Assembly: GCA_036365455.1 (NCBI GenBank)
Contig: JAWQUS010000032.1
Coordinates: 12,842,001 to 12,906,000 of the forward strand
DNA from: Macrosoma leucophasiata
Lineage: Eukaryota > Arthropoda > Insecta > Lepidoptera > Hedylidae
Direction of reading: 5' to 3'
Length of the DNA: 64,000 nucleotides
Position 1 is the first letter of the stretch. Each line of letters opens with the position of its first letter. The notes beneath the pieces were generated by a model. It was given only the letters and a program-made list of their open reading frames with translations. It searched no databases and was not told the DNA's origin. Below, one piece after another: positions 32,734-42,345 of the stretch. A program made the position numbers and the translations under genes.

Positions 32734-33421
32734 GCAAAACGTTTAATAACGTTTATTTATAACAATGTTCCAAAATAATAAAGGAATCAATTTACATCGC
32801 TACAAATTGGCCCCAACTCAGCATAGTGTTGATTGGGGATTAAATAACCATCGCTGTTAGGATTCATAACTTACCATCACTGTAAACTGTAGGTATGCTT
32901 GTTTGCTACTTCATGACATAAAAAGAAAATAGGAAATCTGTTGTAAGCAACCGTGTATACGTACACGCGAGTCCGACTTGCACTTGACCGATGATGGAGG
33001 GGATCGTAGAAGTCATGGCCGGAGGTGCTTATGACATCTTCGTTCTAAATGGATAAATTACATTACAGGTAAATTCCTAGTAAGTATTCTTTTAATTCAG
33101 ATTTTCAGCATGACAACTTCTACAATATAGAGTTATACCTCTATGTTCTACAATAAATTAAAATAAATAAAAGGCGCTTAATAAAAATTTTGATTAAAAA
33201 TTCAACATTCTTTAATAAAGTGCAAATTTCATTCATTGAATGCTGCTCATTTCAAAACAATTTTACGGTGACACTAAAAGATAACGAGGAAAAACATAAG
33301 AGCCCCAAATACTCTCCCAAGGATAATCAAACAAAAAATAACCATAATTTAATTTCTCGCAGTATCGGATTATCACCACAAAACAACCAAATAGAAGAAA
33401 TAATGAAACGTAAAGGGAAAC
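32734..33421. other. Upstream region of ADGF copy 1
   Basis: AT-rich, with a retroposon E tail relic (TATGCTTGTTTGCTACTTC near 32895). A 78-codon frame at 33190-33426 has no recognisable domain and overlaps the promoter, so it is not called. Confidence 0.5.
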
Positions 33422-33457
33422 TATAAATAACCACGAAGTACGCACTCGCAGTTCAGT
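33422..33457 (+). promoter_or_regulatory. Core promoter of ADGF copy 1 (TATA and initiator)
   Basis: TATAAATA at 33422-33429 precedes an arthropod-type initiator TCAGT at 33453-33457. The A of the initiator (33455) lies 33 bp from the first T of the TATA box, the standard spacing. This predicts an unspliced 5' leader of about 70 nt ending at the ATG at 33525. Confidence 0.7.
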
Positions 33458-33524
33458 GTTCACGAGTCTCTTAACCAATGTCAGTTGGTGACCCGGCGAC
33501 CGAGAGAGATAGCTAACTAGCGAA

Positions 33525-35027
33525 ATGCATAACGGATACAGTGTTCTGTGTATTGTGTTAGTCCAAACATTCGCGAGAACAATAGTCCATGACTACAACA
33601 CGCAGCGGGCGAACCTGCTCGAAGAAGAGTTTGATCACCAACTCGGATCCCGCCTCATCCTCAACGACGATGAAATCATGGTCAACGACATCCTAATGCA
33701 CTGGAAAAATAGGGAAATTAACGATTCCTTCTACAATCCAGAGAGGTTCAACTTCTCTAGACATTATTTCACTTATAAGAACGATATGAAAAAGTCCAAT
33801 GTGTACAAGATTATCCGAAAAATGCCAAAAGGTGCTGCACTCCACGTACACAGTTCACTTATGCTCAGCGCCGACAGTCTGCTGTCTCTTACGTATGAGG
33901 ACCATTTGTACGCGTGTCTCAAAGACGATCTAGATTTAATATTCGCCCACAGTGTTCCCGACCGACCTTGTCCGTCTGAATGGACTTTACTTAGTGAGCT
34001 AAGGAACGCGGCCGACGACGTCATCGCTTTCGACAATAACATAAAGAAACACTTCACCATGTACACTTTGGATGAAAATCTTTTGAACGAAAACATAAAC
34101 GCCGTTTGGATGAGGTTCATGAAAGTGTGTCGTACTATCAAATCTGTAATTAATTATAGACCAGTACGTGAAAAATACTTTTACGAGGCATTAAAAGAGT
34201 TCTACAACGATAACGTGACGTATGTAGAGATTAGGAGTGGGTTATCGGAACTGTACGAGCTGGATGGAACAAAACATGATGTGATGTACATGCCGCGTCT
34301 TTTTTATCGAGTGATGAAGCAATTTAAAGATGATTATCCGGACTTCGTCGGCGCCAAGTTGATCGTGACTACATCGCGTTCAAAAACACCTAAACAGATA
34401 AGTGCAATAATGGATATTGCTCAGAAAACCCAAGAAGAGATGCCAGACTTTTTCGCTGGATTCGACCTGGTCGGACAAGAAGACTTGGGGAGGCCATTGA
34501 CGGATTTCCTTCCTATTTTGGCTGACGTACCAAATATGAACTTTTATTTTCACGGTGGCGAAACAAATTGGTTTGGATCATCGACTGATGAAAACTTGGT
34601 TGATGCAATATTGCTGGGATCAAAAAGGATAGGGCACGGATACGCGTTGATAAAGCATCCAACTTTGATGGCGGCTGTTAAAGAAAAAGATATAGCTATT
34701 GAAGTGAATTTGGTGTCGAACGTTGTGTTATCTTTGGTGCGCGATGTAAGGAACCACCCATTAGCCACGTATCTGGCTTTAGGGTTGCCCGTGGTTCTGT
34801 CTAGCGACGACCCAGGGGCATGGGACGCAAGTCCTCTGACTGATGATTTCTACATAACTTTCGTGGGTGTTGCTAGTCGTCATGCCGATCTGCGTATGCT
34901 CAAACAGTTAGCCATTAACTCCATTAGATATAGTTCTTTAGAAGACAAAGGTAAAACGGAACTTTTTCGTGTGTTTCATAGAAAATGGAATGAATTTATA
35001 TTTGATATCATTTCTGATTACGCGTGA
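33525..35027 (+). CDS. Adenosine deaminase-related growth factor (ADGF/ADA2 family), copy 1
   Basis: A 500-residue secreted enzyme predicted to hydrolyse extracellular adenosine to inosine. Residues 1-18 (MHNGYSVLCIVLVQTFA) look like a signal peptide; an N-terminal ADGF helical region follows. Metal and active-site motifs of the family are present: MPKGAALHVHS with His107 and His109, FHGGETNW with His343 and Glu346, RIGHGYA with His371, and SSDDPGAWD with Asp428 and Asp429. Cys131 and Cys149 occupy the positions of the conserved disulfide of the receptor-binding insertion. The residue after the HxH pair is Ser110, where copies 2 and 3 have Asp; in human ADA2 that Asp lines the substrate ribose site, so altered activity is possible (inference). 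No intron interrupts the frame. The ATG has a purine at -3 and follows a TATA/initiator promoter. AATAAA lies immediately after the stop (35028-35033) and again at 35221. Confidence 0.93.
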   Translation: MHNGYSVLCIVLVQTFARTIVHDYNTQRANLLEEEFDHQLGSRLILNDDEIMVNDILMHWKNREINDSFYNPERFNFSRHYFTYKNDMKKSNVYKIIRKMPKGAALHVHSSLMLSADSLLSLTYEDHLYACLKDDLDLIFAHSVPDRPCPSEWTLLSELRNAADDVIAFDNNIKKHFTMYTLDENLLNENINAVWMRFMKVCRTIKSVINYRPVREKYFYEALKEFYNDNVTYVEIRSGLSELYELDGTKHDVMYMPRLFYRVMKQFKDDYPDFVGAKLIVTTSRSKTPKQISAIMDIAQKTQEEMPDFFAGFDLVGQEDLGRPLTDFLPILADVPNMNFYFHGGETNWFGSSTDENLVDAILLGSKRIGHGYALIKHPTLMAAVKEKDIAIEVNLVSNVVLSLVRDVRNHPLATYLALGLPVVLSSDDPGAWDASPLTDDFYITFVGVASRHADLRMLKQLAINSIRYSSLEDKGKTELFRVFHRKWNEFIFDIISDYA

Positions 35028-35294
35028 AATAAACCGTCTGTACCGTAACTTTATCAATTAAGTTCCTACTAGTAATGTAAAAGTAATTAAGTACTTCTTA
35101 CTACTATACCTACGCAATTTTTATTTGTGAGATTCTACACAGAAATATATTAGGTTATTTGCTTTGTTTGATTGCTTAATATGGAAACAGTTAATTTTTT
35201 TAGATATTAAATTTAATATGAATAAAAACATTGCATAGTATGACAATAGCACCTATTCAGGAGAAATGAGTAGAAATAGACAGGTTAAATGTAA
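35028..35294. other. 3' flank of ADGF copy 1
   Basis: AATAAA signals at 35028-35033 and 35221-35226. The second is better placed for a real 3' UTR. No other feature. Confidence 0.55.
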
Positions 35295-35330
35295 GTATGT
35301 AGCAAGTACAGGAGGCCGTCCGCCTAACTC

Positions 35331-35872
35331 TAGTGTTGCCCAAAATCGGTCTTGGGGGCCGTTCAAGTATTACGTGAGCACTATGGGGGGGCAGGGGGGT
35401 CTTTGCTTTGCTTATTTTGGATGACATGGGGGGTAGGGGAGTCTAGATGATGATTACGTCATCGGTAGTTATTTACTTATTACATCAGTAAAATCTAATC
35501 TCTATCCTAAATCTATTTTATTATTTTTAAAATTATAATTATAACATTATATTAAAAAAAAAACAATACATTAATTGAAAAATGTTTACGTAAGCATGGG
35601 GGGACGGGGTAAGAGCTTTGCTTACTTTTGCTGACAAGGGGGATGGGGGCGTTAAGAATTGTAATAAATCTGCTTACGTAATACTTGAACCGCCCCTTGG
35701 TCTTGATTTGAGCAAGACCACACTGCTCACGTTGGTCTTGCTCAAATCTTGCACCGTCAGTCTTGTTCTTGGTCTTGCTAAAATTAGGCAGTCTTGCTCT
35801 TGGTCTTGGTCTTGCAAAAATGCAAGAACAAGATCAAGACTGCAAGACCAAGACCGATTTTGGTCAACACTA
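35331..35872. mobile_element. hAT-type non-autonomous element, copy 2
   Basis: TIRs TAGTGTTGCCCAAAATCGG and CCGATTTTGGTCAACACTA, with 8-bp flanks CCTAACTC (35323-35330) and CCTAACTT (35873-35880). CAAGAC/GTCTTG arrays fill 35700-35850. It carries a nested MITE at 35355-35696. Confidence 0.85.
35355..35696. mobile_element. 342-bp MITE with TTG duplication nested in hAT copy 2
   Basis: Ends GGGGCCGTTCAAGTATTACG and CGTAATACTTGAACCGCCCC are inverted copies. TTG precedes (35352-35354) and follows (35697-35699). The uninterrupted sibling at 7590-7610 reads CGGTCTTGGTCTTG, which confirms the empty site. The interior has G-runs (GGGGGGGCAGGGGGG) on one strand near both ends. Confidence 0.8.
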
Positions 35873-36097
35873 CCTAACTTGGATGCTTTCGTGATGCTAA
35901 TCGAAAGCATCCTGACGCCATCCTGTCAGCTTCGCACCGCCTAACTATTACCTGGAAGTTTTTTTCGGCAGCAGGTAGGTACATACTTTAGAGCAAAATG
36001 TTCTAATAAGCGGTACAGAAACAGACAAGACGACGCACGCCATAATCGAAAGCGTCAGAAAAAACATTCTGTTTTTTTTTTCATAATGATATTGTAA

Positions 36098-36437
36098 CCC
36101 CCTTATTCATAAACGTATTTTAGCTAGTGTTGCTAATCTCTCCTTTGTCTTTTTCTATCTTGCACTTTTGACAATGTAACTGACAAAGACAAAGCATTCT
36201 ATAGCATTCATTAGCTAATCCAAATACAGAAATCGCAAAAGAATTATGTAAGTTCCTCGCCAGTAACATTTTCCTTTCTATTTCCATAAATTATTATCAG
36301 TTATGGTTTAAGTTTGTATTAGGTACGATGGGGTTGACATGTCGTGGGACAAAACCCACTAAAAAAAATAGAATAATAAAAAAAAGCATTCTATAGCTAA
36401 AACGTTTATGTATAAAGTACGTTTATGAATAAGGGGG
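36098..36437. mobile_element. MITE with 20-bp TIR and TAA duplication
   Basis: Perfect TIRs CCCCCTTATTCATAAACGTA (36098-36117) and its complement (36418-36437), flanked by TAA on both sides (36095-36097, 36438-36440). About 340 bp, AT-rich interior, no ORF. Confidence 0.8.
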
Positions 36438-36609
36438 TAAGAGTGTTATTGACTGAATATATTCGTATTTATTTATTAAACTTGATCTAAATAATGTTGT
36501 TATTTTAATAATGACGAATCCACTTAATTCCATAAATAATATATACATGTTTTAATGTGGAGAAAATCGAGGGCGTAGTAGTAGGGGAGGCCAAGAGAGG
36601 ATTTTTGAA

Positions 36610-37058
36610 TTTACTCCAGCGCGTCAGGAGATACCTTGTTCAGTACCGCCACTAAATCTTAAATTTCCGTAAAGGGAAGAACCCTTAGGGCTTCCGCCAC
36701 GAGCCTGCTTCGCATCCAAATCGTCTGAATTTTGGATAGGAGCTTTGATTGGATTCACTTTAAATCCTCTCTGAGTATCTGACATTTTTGAGACATTTTT
36801 CACCTTAATTTTTGCAATAATCATTTTTTTTAAAGGGCGCGGCATCAACTTTATTTATTAAGAGCATGTCAGATATTCTGAGAGGATGTAAAATGTGCCC
36901 AAACAATGCTCCTATCCAAAATTCAGACGATTCGGAAGATGAGTAAGATCGTAGTGGCCTTTTGAATTTTTTAAGGACTACCCTTCGGGCGCGTCCCTGT
37001 ATAGAAACCTTAGGACGCATGGTATCTCCCATATCTTAATCTGACGCGCTCGAGTAAA
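36610..37058. mobile_element. Fold-back element with duplicated peptide-coding arms
   Basis: Outer ends TTTACTCCAGCGCGTCAG and its near complement at 37041-37058 define about 450 bp. The arms pair around 36715-36790 and 36865-36940. Each arm has an ATG opening a related peptide: minus from 36785, MSDTQRGFK ... APIQNSDDLDAK; plus from 36866, MSDILRGCK ... APIQNSDDSEDE then stop. It is probably an inverted partial duplication of the start of an acidic transposon-encoded protein (inference). No target duplication is clear. Confidence 0.7.
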
Positions 37059-37098
37059 TACAAAAATATATGTTAGTGTTGATAATCTCTGATGCTTA

Positions 37099-37409
37099 GG
37101 ATGAAATTCACAGACCGCAGTTCGACTTTACTTTCAGCAAAGTAGGTAGCAAACCATCGTTAATCTGATTCTATGCTTAGAACTGTCAGTAAAGTATGAG
37201 TTTTGACTATTCTAAGCGTAGGTACTTTGTTGAAAGTAAAGTCTTATGGTGAGATTCACAGACCGCACTACGACTTTACTTTGAGCAAAGTATGCTTAGA
37301 ACTGTCAGAAATGTATGGGTTTTGACAGTTCGAAGCGTACTTTGCTCGAAAGTAAAGTCGTAGTGCGGTCTGTGAATCTCGCCCTTAGTGCGGTCTGTGA
37401 ATTTCACCT
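37099..37409. mobile_element. MITE-1 outer copy, carrying an inner copy
   Basis: Outer copy pieces 37099-37246 and 37388-37409 form one diverged MITE-1 (GATGAAATTCACAGACC ... GGTCTGTGAATTTCACC). It is interrupted at GTCTTAGTGCGG by the inner copy. Confidence 0.85.
37247..37384. mobile_element. MITE-1 inner copy (138 bp)
   Basis: Perfectly bounded by TTA at 37244-37246 and 37385-37387. Its arms are almost exact inverted copies, starting GGTGAGATTCACAGACC, so it is younger than the copy it entered. Confidence 0.9.
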
Positions 37410-37817
37410 TCAGTAGGTATATGTTAAAGCATCGACGATAGCTGCGTTGTGTCGTCGATGGTTAAAAGGGTAAGTACAATTATCACTTACTCTCAATAGT
37501 TAATCAATGTAAGCATGCTTGTTTGCTAGTTTCATAACAAAAAAAACTTCATCTTCCTCACGTCTTTTCGATAGTGACACCTGTGTTATTTGGAATAATA
37601 CCGCCTAATCGCAATAATTTGGGATCTTCAAAACTGCACGTACAGTGCCCATTGTTTTCATTTGATAATATTACAGCCTAAACGAATTAATCGCCGACTA
37701 AGCTGACAATTTCAATGCCAAATTATCAATACCGACGGAACTAAGAATAGAATGATTATGCATTTAAAACATTACTTCTTTTGAAGTTACGTATACTACT
37801 GTCTGATCGTTTCAGTC

Positions 37818-38365
37818 CAGAATGTCAAATTCCCAAAATGTCAAGCGGTTTCGAAATGTCAAGTTCCCGGTATTCCAAATTCCCAAAATCTGGTTTTGAC
37901 GGGAACCTTGAAAGAGGCGTATGGTGCTCTTATTTTATTTCATTTTCTTGGTGTATTTTTAAGTTATATTGAATAAAGTTGGTGACATTTTGTTTGATAT
38001 AGGTTTATTACAGTGCCCGTGTATAGTGAAATAGAATAACAGTGCGAAAACACGACCTTTTAGGTTGCCTCCAAAACTTCATTGTAAATGTTCTGGTAAA
38101 GTAGCCATCGCTTTACTCGAATAGCTTGATTGTAACTCACTTGACTGACATATTATACTTGATAACTTATATACTTACATATTATACTTGATGACTATAT
38201 TATACTAACTTTTACGCTGCTAAATAAATACGAAATATCGTAATACTTGACACTGGCAATATGCGTAATAGCGATGCCATAATAACAAAAAAAAAATCCC
38301 AAAATGTCAAGTTCCCAAAATGTCAAGTTCCCAAAATGTCAAGTTCTCAAAATGTCAAATTCCGA
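37818..38365 (+). repeat. 16-bp minisatellite interrupted by retroposon F
   Basis: Units of TCCCAAAATGTCAAGT occur, diverged, at 37818-37890 and, near-perfect, at 38297-38360. Between them lies a retroposon F copy (about 37895-38290) ending in an A-run, with TCCCAAAAT on each side as a target duplication (also the array unit, so its length is ambiguous). Confidence 0.75.
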
Positions 38366-39089
38366 TGCGATTGAAAAAACTGATGAGAGTGAATTTTTAA
38401 GATGCGCGCGCACACCGACAGATAAAAGTGAAATTCTGAAGTTAGTTGCTAAAAATATAACAATGAGTGCATTTATGGATTTGAGGTGTATTTAATGTAT
38501 TATTGTGAGATTTAATTTATAGAATTCTGATGTCGACAGTACCCACCAGTAGTTTCACTAAAAAAATTCAATCGTGTGCCTCGTGGCCGGGAGCATCGTG
38601 GAATAACAAATTTATCGTATCGGGAGCGCACTGGCCGGGTGCCTAATGAACTAACCCGTTCGGTTGACTGACAGTCCTAGTGTAAGAACTCTCTTCCAGT
38701 AGAAGAAAATTTTTCTGCTAGTGGGCGGTGGGTTGTGGGTGTGTGGGCGCTAATATGTTTATTTTATTCAACAGCAAACCAACTTACACGGGTTCGTCAA
38801 CAGATGTTCAGTCCGACGTGTACATGTACAGTGTCAAATTGTCCGTGAATTGTTTAATAATAGCCACTATTCGTGGCCGGATGTGTACTCTGTTGTACTC
38901 AAATCAAGTGCGAACGTATCATATTTTAATATCAAACGCTCTAATAATAGATATATAAACTGACACTGTATTAATAACAAACACTATGCAATTCAAACTC
39001 GCGTGTTCAGGGTTCCGTATTCCAGAATTTACTGACGCGACGAGGGAAATGGCAACGTGACGTTCGCAGTTCATTAAAATATTTAAAAA
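38366..39089. other. Intergenic, nothing recognised
   Basis: Short frames here have no recognisable domain. Confidence 0.4.
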
Positions 39090-39349
39090 CTAGCTGTCCT
39101 GGAAAACTTTGTATTGCCTCACAATGAACTAATGTGTCGAAAGTTTAATTAAATACGGACTATTTGTATAGGAAAATGAAATTGTGGTTTTTACTATTTC
39201 CCTTGAATTTCTTCATATTTTCTTACCTTTTAAACCTTACCTGGACTTCCAACAATCATTCAAAACCAAAATTATCCAAATCGGTAAAGCCGTTCTCGAG
39301 TTTTAGCGAGACTAACGAACAGCAATTGATTTTTATATATACTAATAGA
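39090..39349 (-). mobile_element. Non-autonomous Helitron-like element, copy 3
   Basis: Related to 4942-5199, ends CTAG (39090-39093) and GA (39348-39349), followed by T; the preceding base is A. Confidence 0.7.
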
Positions 39350-39911
39350 TTAATATATTATATCGTTAGACTATTCCTAATTTAAAAAAAAAATCGTAAT
39401 CACGGGGTCTTCGTTTTTGTGATGTAATATTTTAAGGGGGTCACAGATAGTGTGACACAGCGTGACAATAGGGGTCCCTTAAAGGATCATAGCCATCATT
39501 TTATTTATACAATAAAATGAAAATCCCGTTTTAATCCTTTGGGTACGGAATCCTAAAAATCATACATACCTACAACTACAATCGGACATAAGGACCTCCT
39601 TTTTTATTGGAGTACGTTAAAAATATGTGATAGCTCTTTACAACAGCAGGTTTCCCCTAGCTTGAGGGAGCCACCAGGCTCTTACGACACGTAGGAGTAT
39701 CTAACTTTTGCCCGCAGCTTCGTCCGTATGGAATTCGTAATATACAAATTTCACCCTTACATTTCAACCTTAAAAAATATAAAAAAGAAACTAATGTTTT
39801 AGTTACTATAATCAAGTATAACTGTGCAAAGCTTTTTCTCCCATATTTCACCATGTTAGGAGATGAATTTCAAATAATCGATATTTTTACTCCTCTACAT
39901 ATTTTACTCCT
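39350..39911. other. Intergenic with Helitron-like scraps
   Basis: GCCCGCAGCTTCGTCCGTATG (39711-39731) is a Helitron-like end motif. Nothing else is seen. Confidence 0.4.
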
Positions 39912-40103
39912 CTCTCCAAATAGGTCGAGTTCTGTCTGATGGTGGTGTCAAAAGTCTTAGGAATCGGCGTGCATGTATGAAGAGAATGATGAAGGTAGAC
40001 GAGGCACGAGAGGTTTGTCAGAACCGGGATGTCTGGCGCTCTACACTCTCTGCCTACCCCGTTAGGGACCTGGCGTGAAGATACATACATACATACATAC
40101 ATA
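39912..40103 (+). repeat. RTE LINE 3' end, strongly 5'-truncated
   Basis: Matches 56890-57061 (AAATAGGTCGAGTTCTGTCTG to GGCGTGAAGATACATACATA) with a longer ATAC tail. Confidence 0.85.
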
Positions 40104-40364
40104 TTTAAAACCATATCCGTAATAATATAGCCTTGGTAAACGGTACCTAAATTGAAATAGTAAAACTGGACAAATAAAAAAAATATTTTAGGATCCTTGT
40201 AGAATTTACTGCGCTACGCTACGGTACGAAGTCGCGGCCCGTAGCTACTACTAGCTACTTTATGCCGACCAATTTGTAACTTGGTAGCTAGCTACAAGCT
40301 ACGCTCCGTAGGTAAGCCTCCGAAGCTGCGTAGTTTTTTAACAAAATCGTTGAGTAAAGTCTAA
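40104..40364. other. Intergenic with a GTAGCTA-rich patch
   Basis: 40230-40330 repeats CTAGCTAC/GTAGCTAG motifs, giving local self-complementarity. No gene. Confidence 0.4.
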
Positions 40365-40502
40365 TGGTGAGATTCACAGACCGCACTACGACTTTACTTT
40401 GAGTAAAGTATGCTCTGAACTGTCAGTACAGTATGGGATTTGACAGTTAGAAGCTAACTTTGCTTGAAAGTAAAGTCGTAGTGCGGTCTGTGAATCTCGC
40501 CC
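40365..40502. mobile_element. MITE-1, copy 4 (138 bp)
   Basis: Same ends as 37247-37384. Flanks TAA (40362-40364) and TTA (40503-40505), consistent with TNA after one change. Confidence 0.85.
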
Positions 40503-40627
40503 TTAGATCATTGTAAACTGTGTTTTGGATTCCCTAATTTGCAAGGAACCCCTATAGTTTCGCTATGTCCGTGCATCCAACCGTCCATCCGTCTCTCTGT
40601 TTTCGATTCACCGAGGGAAATATTCAG

Positions 40628-40880
40628 CTTTGACTACCTCGTTGATCCAATGGTCACAATCGCGATGGTCAACCCTGAGGTACCGGGTTCGATTCCCGGG
40701 TCTGTTATTCTAAATCTGTTATTGGGTTTGGGTCTGTGAAGAATGAGAGTGAGGGAATAGAGAGATTAGAGAGTGCATGTGTGTTTTCGCATACACTTAT
40801 GCAATATAATATCTCGCGCGCAGTTTGCTAGTCTCCGTTGAGATTGGCCGCCGCGGCCGAAATTCGGTCTGGAGGACATT
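40628..40880 (+). repeat. tRNA-derived SINE-C, copy 2
   Basis: Head with CCAATGGTCACAATCGCG and B-box GGGTTCGATTCCCGG (40684-40698), end GCTAGTCTCCGTTGAGATTG. It lacks a block present in 16002-16345. Confidence 0.7.
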
Positions 40881-41694
40881 ACTATTTAGCTTTAAAGTGC
40901 AATTTTTTATCAAGTCAGGTATCCCCCTCCCTTCTACCAGCTAAATGGCGTTACTTATGTGTACCTAGGACGTAGGTACCTAGGTAGGTAGGTACATGGC
41001 GATAATAGATTTTATAATGAATTTAAAAGGAAATCTATCGCGTCCGTAGCGCGTTATAATTCTATGATCACGGCTAAGTGTACTCAACATCTTTACGAGT
41101 ACCTAAATAAATAGTCTTTTAATTTATAAAATGTAGGTGTAGATAGTAGGTAATGTACTTGAAAAACGGAACCCTACCGCCTCCCCCACATCAGGCGTGT
41201 GCGTTCTTCGGGCGTGCGACAAGCGCGCTTCATGAGCGTCGCCCGTTTTTTATTTGGATAATGGAACCCGTTGTTCGCAAGAGTATTTTAACGTTTGCAG
41301 CCAAAGAAAACGATAAATTGAAGCTATTTTTAACATTTCACAACGGATTCCTAAAACCATAATTTAAAGAGCAACAATTATAGCCGACGCCCGCTCTGCC
41401 ACCGTCTACGTCTCGCATGACAGAGCATGATGGTGCCACTACTGGAGCTAATCCATCCGAAACACTCATTCTTAATTAGTCGACACGCTTGGACGAAAGG
41501 TGGTGACATTATAATATAATGAGCAGTAGGTACAGTCGGTTTCACATGTACCATCGAAGTTTCCGATTATTCAAAAACATTGCAAATTGGACTTTACCCT
41601 AACACAAATAAGGCACCGACGTGATTGACTGGACGTTTCTTCGTTGGTACATGCCTAAATTAGCACTTTTTAATTAATTAACACACTAGCGGTT
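40881..41694. other. Intergenic, nothing recognised
   Basis: A GC-richer stretch at 41160-41300 has an open frame of 69 codons without a recognisable domain. Confidence 0.4.
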
Positions 41695-41835
41695 CGCTCG
41701 AGCTTAGCACAGGTGCAATTAATGTAATATAGCCTATGTCACTTAGTAAAGACGCAGCTTACTAATGGTGAAAAAAAATTTGAAATAGGTTCAGTAGTTT
41801 TTTTTGTGAAAACGTTACAAGCATACAAAAAAAAC
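41695..41835 (-). repeat. Helitron-like fragment
   Basis: Reverse relative of 23155-23300 (TGTGAAAACGTTACAAGCATA). Confidence 0.45.
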
Positions 41836-42011
41836 ACAAATGTTTATGTTTTTTTCCCCTAGAATATAAGTACCTACCTCTACAGATTTTAAGGCCAAGT
41901 TCACGTTGTAGGTACTCGCGTGCACTGGAAGCGTTTTTCCGTTCGTGCCGCCTATGCACGGAGTAGATAAATAAGGATGGAAAGGCCTTTCTTCAATTTA
42001 GTATTAGATTT

Positions 42012-42090
42012 AGTGTCGCCGCTTTATTCGCTGCTTCTTCTACATTCATTATTCTCTTCGTACATGCACGCCGATTCCTAAGATTTTTGT
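42012..42090 (-). repeat. RTE LINE scrap
   Basis: Reverse copy of the 3'-end segment containing AATCGGCGTGCATGTA and GAGAATAATGAATGTAGAAG. Confidence 0.6.
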
Positions 42091-42288
42091 GTGTGCGTTT
42101 GTCGCGATATTCGTAAAATCCTTTGATGTTCGGTAGTTTACCGACAGCCACGCGAATAGAATTTTTGTCGTATAATTTTTTACATAAATTTTGTGACACA
42201 ATTATCGCGACAGGACGAATTGCTTGTCCAGACTTATCGCGACAGGACGAATCATTGTGTTATCGCGATAATGTATAATAATAATAAT

Positions 42289-42345
42289 AATAATCATCAA
42301 TGTAAACTGCATGCTTGTTTGCCACTTCCGCTAAATTTAAAAAAA
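42289..42345 (+). repeat. Retroposon E tail fragment
   Basis: ATCAATGTAAACTGCATGC to TTTGCCACTTCC then an A-run. Confidence 0.6.

Larger units (their letters stand above)
35295..36060 (+). repeat. Repeat G, copy 2, interrupted by a hAT-type element
   Basis: 35310-35330 plus 35873-36020 align with 30829-30975. The interruption is the 542-bp hAT-type element 35331-35872. Confidence 0.6.

Noticed and set aside
33190..33426. A 78-codon coding region upstream of ADGF copy 1
   Set aside because: It overlaps the TATA box, is low in complexity and has no recognisable domain.
38297..38365. CRISPR-like repeat array
   Set aside because: Units are contiguous 16-bp tandem repeats without spacers in a eukaryotic context. 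It is a minisatellite.
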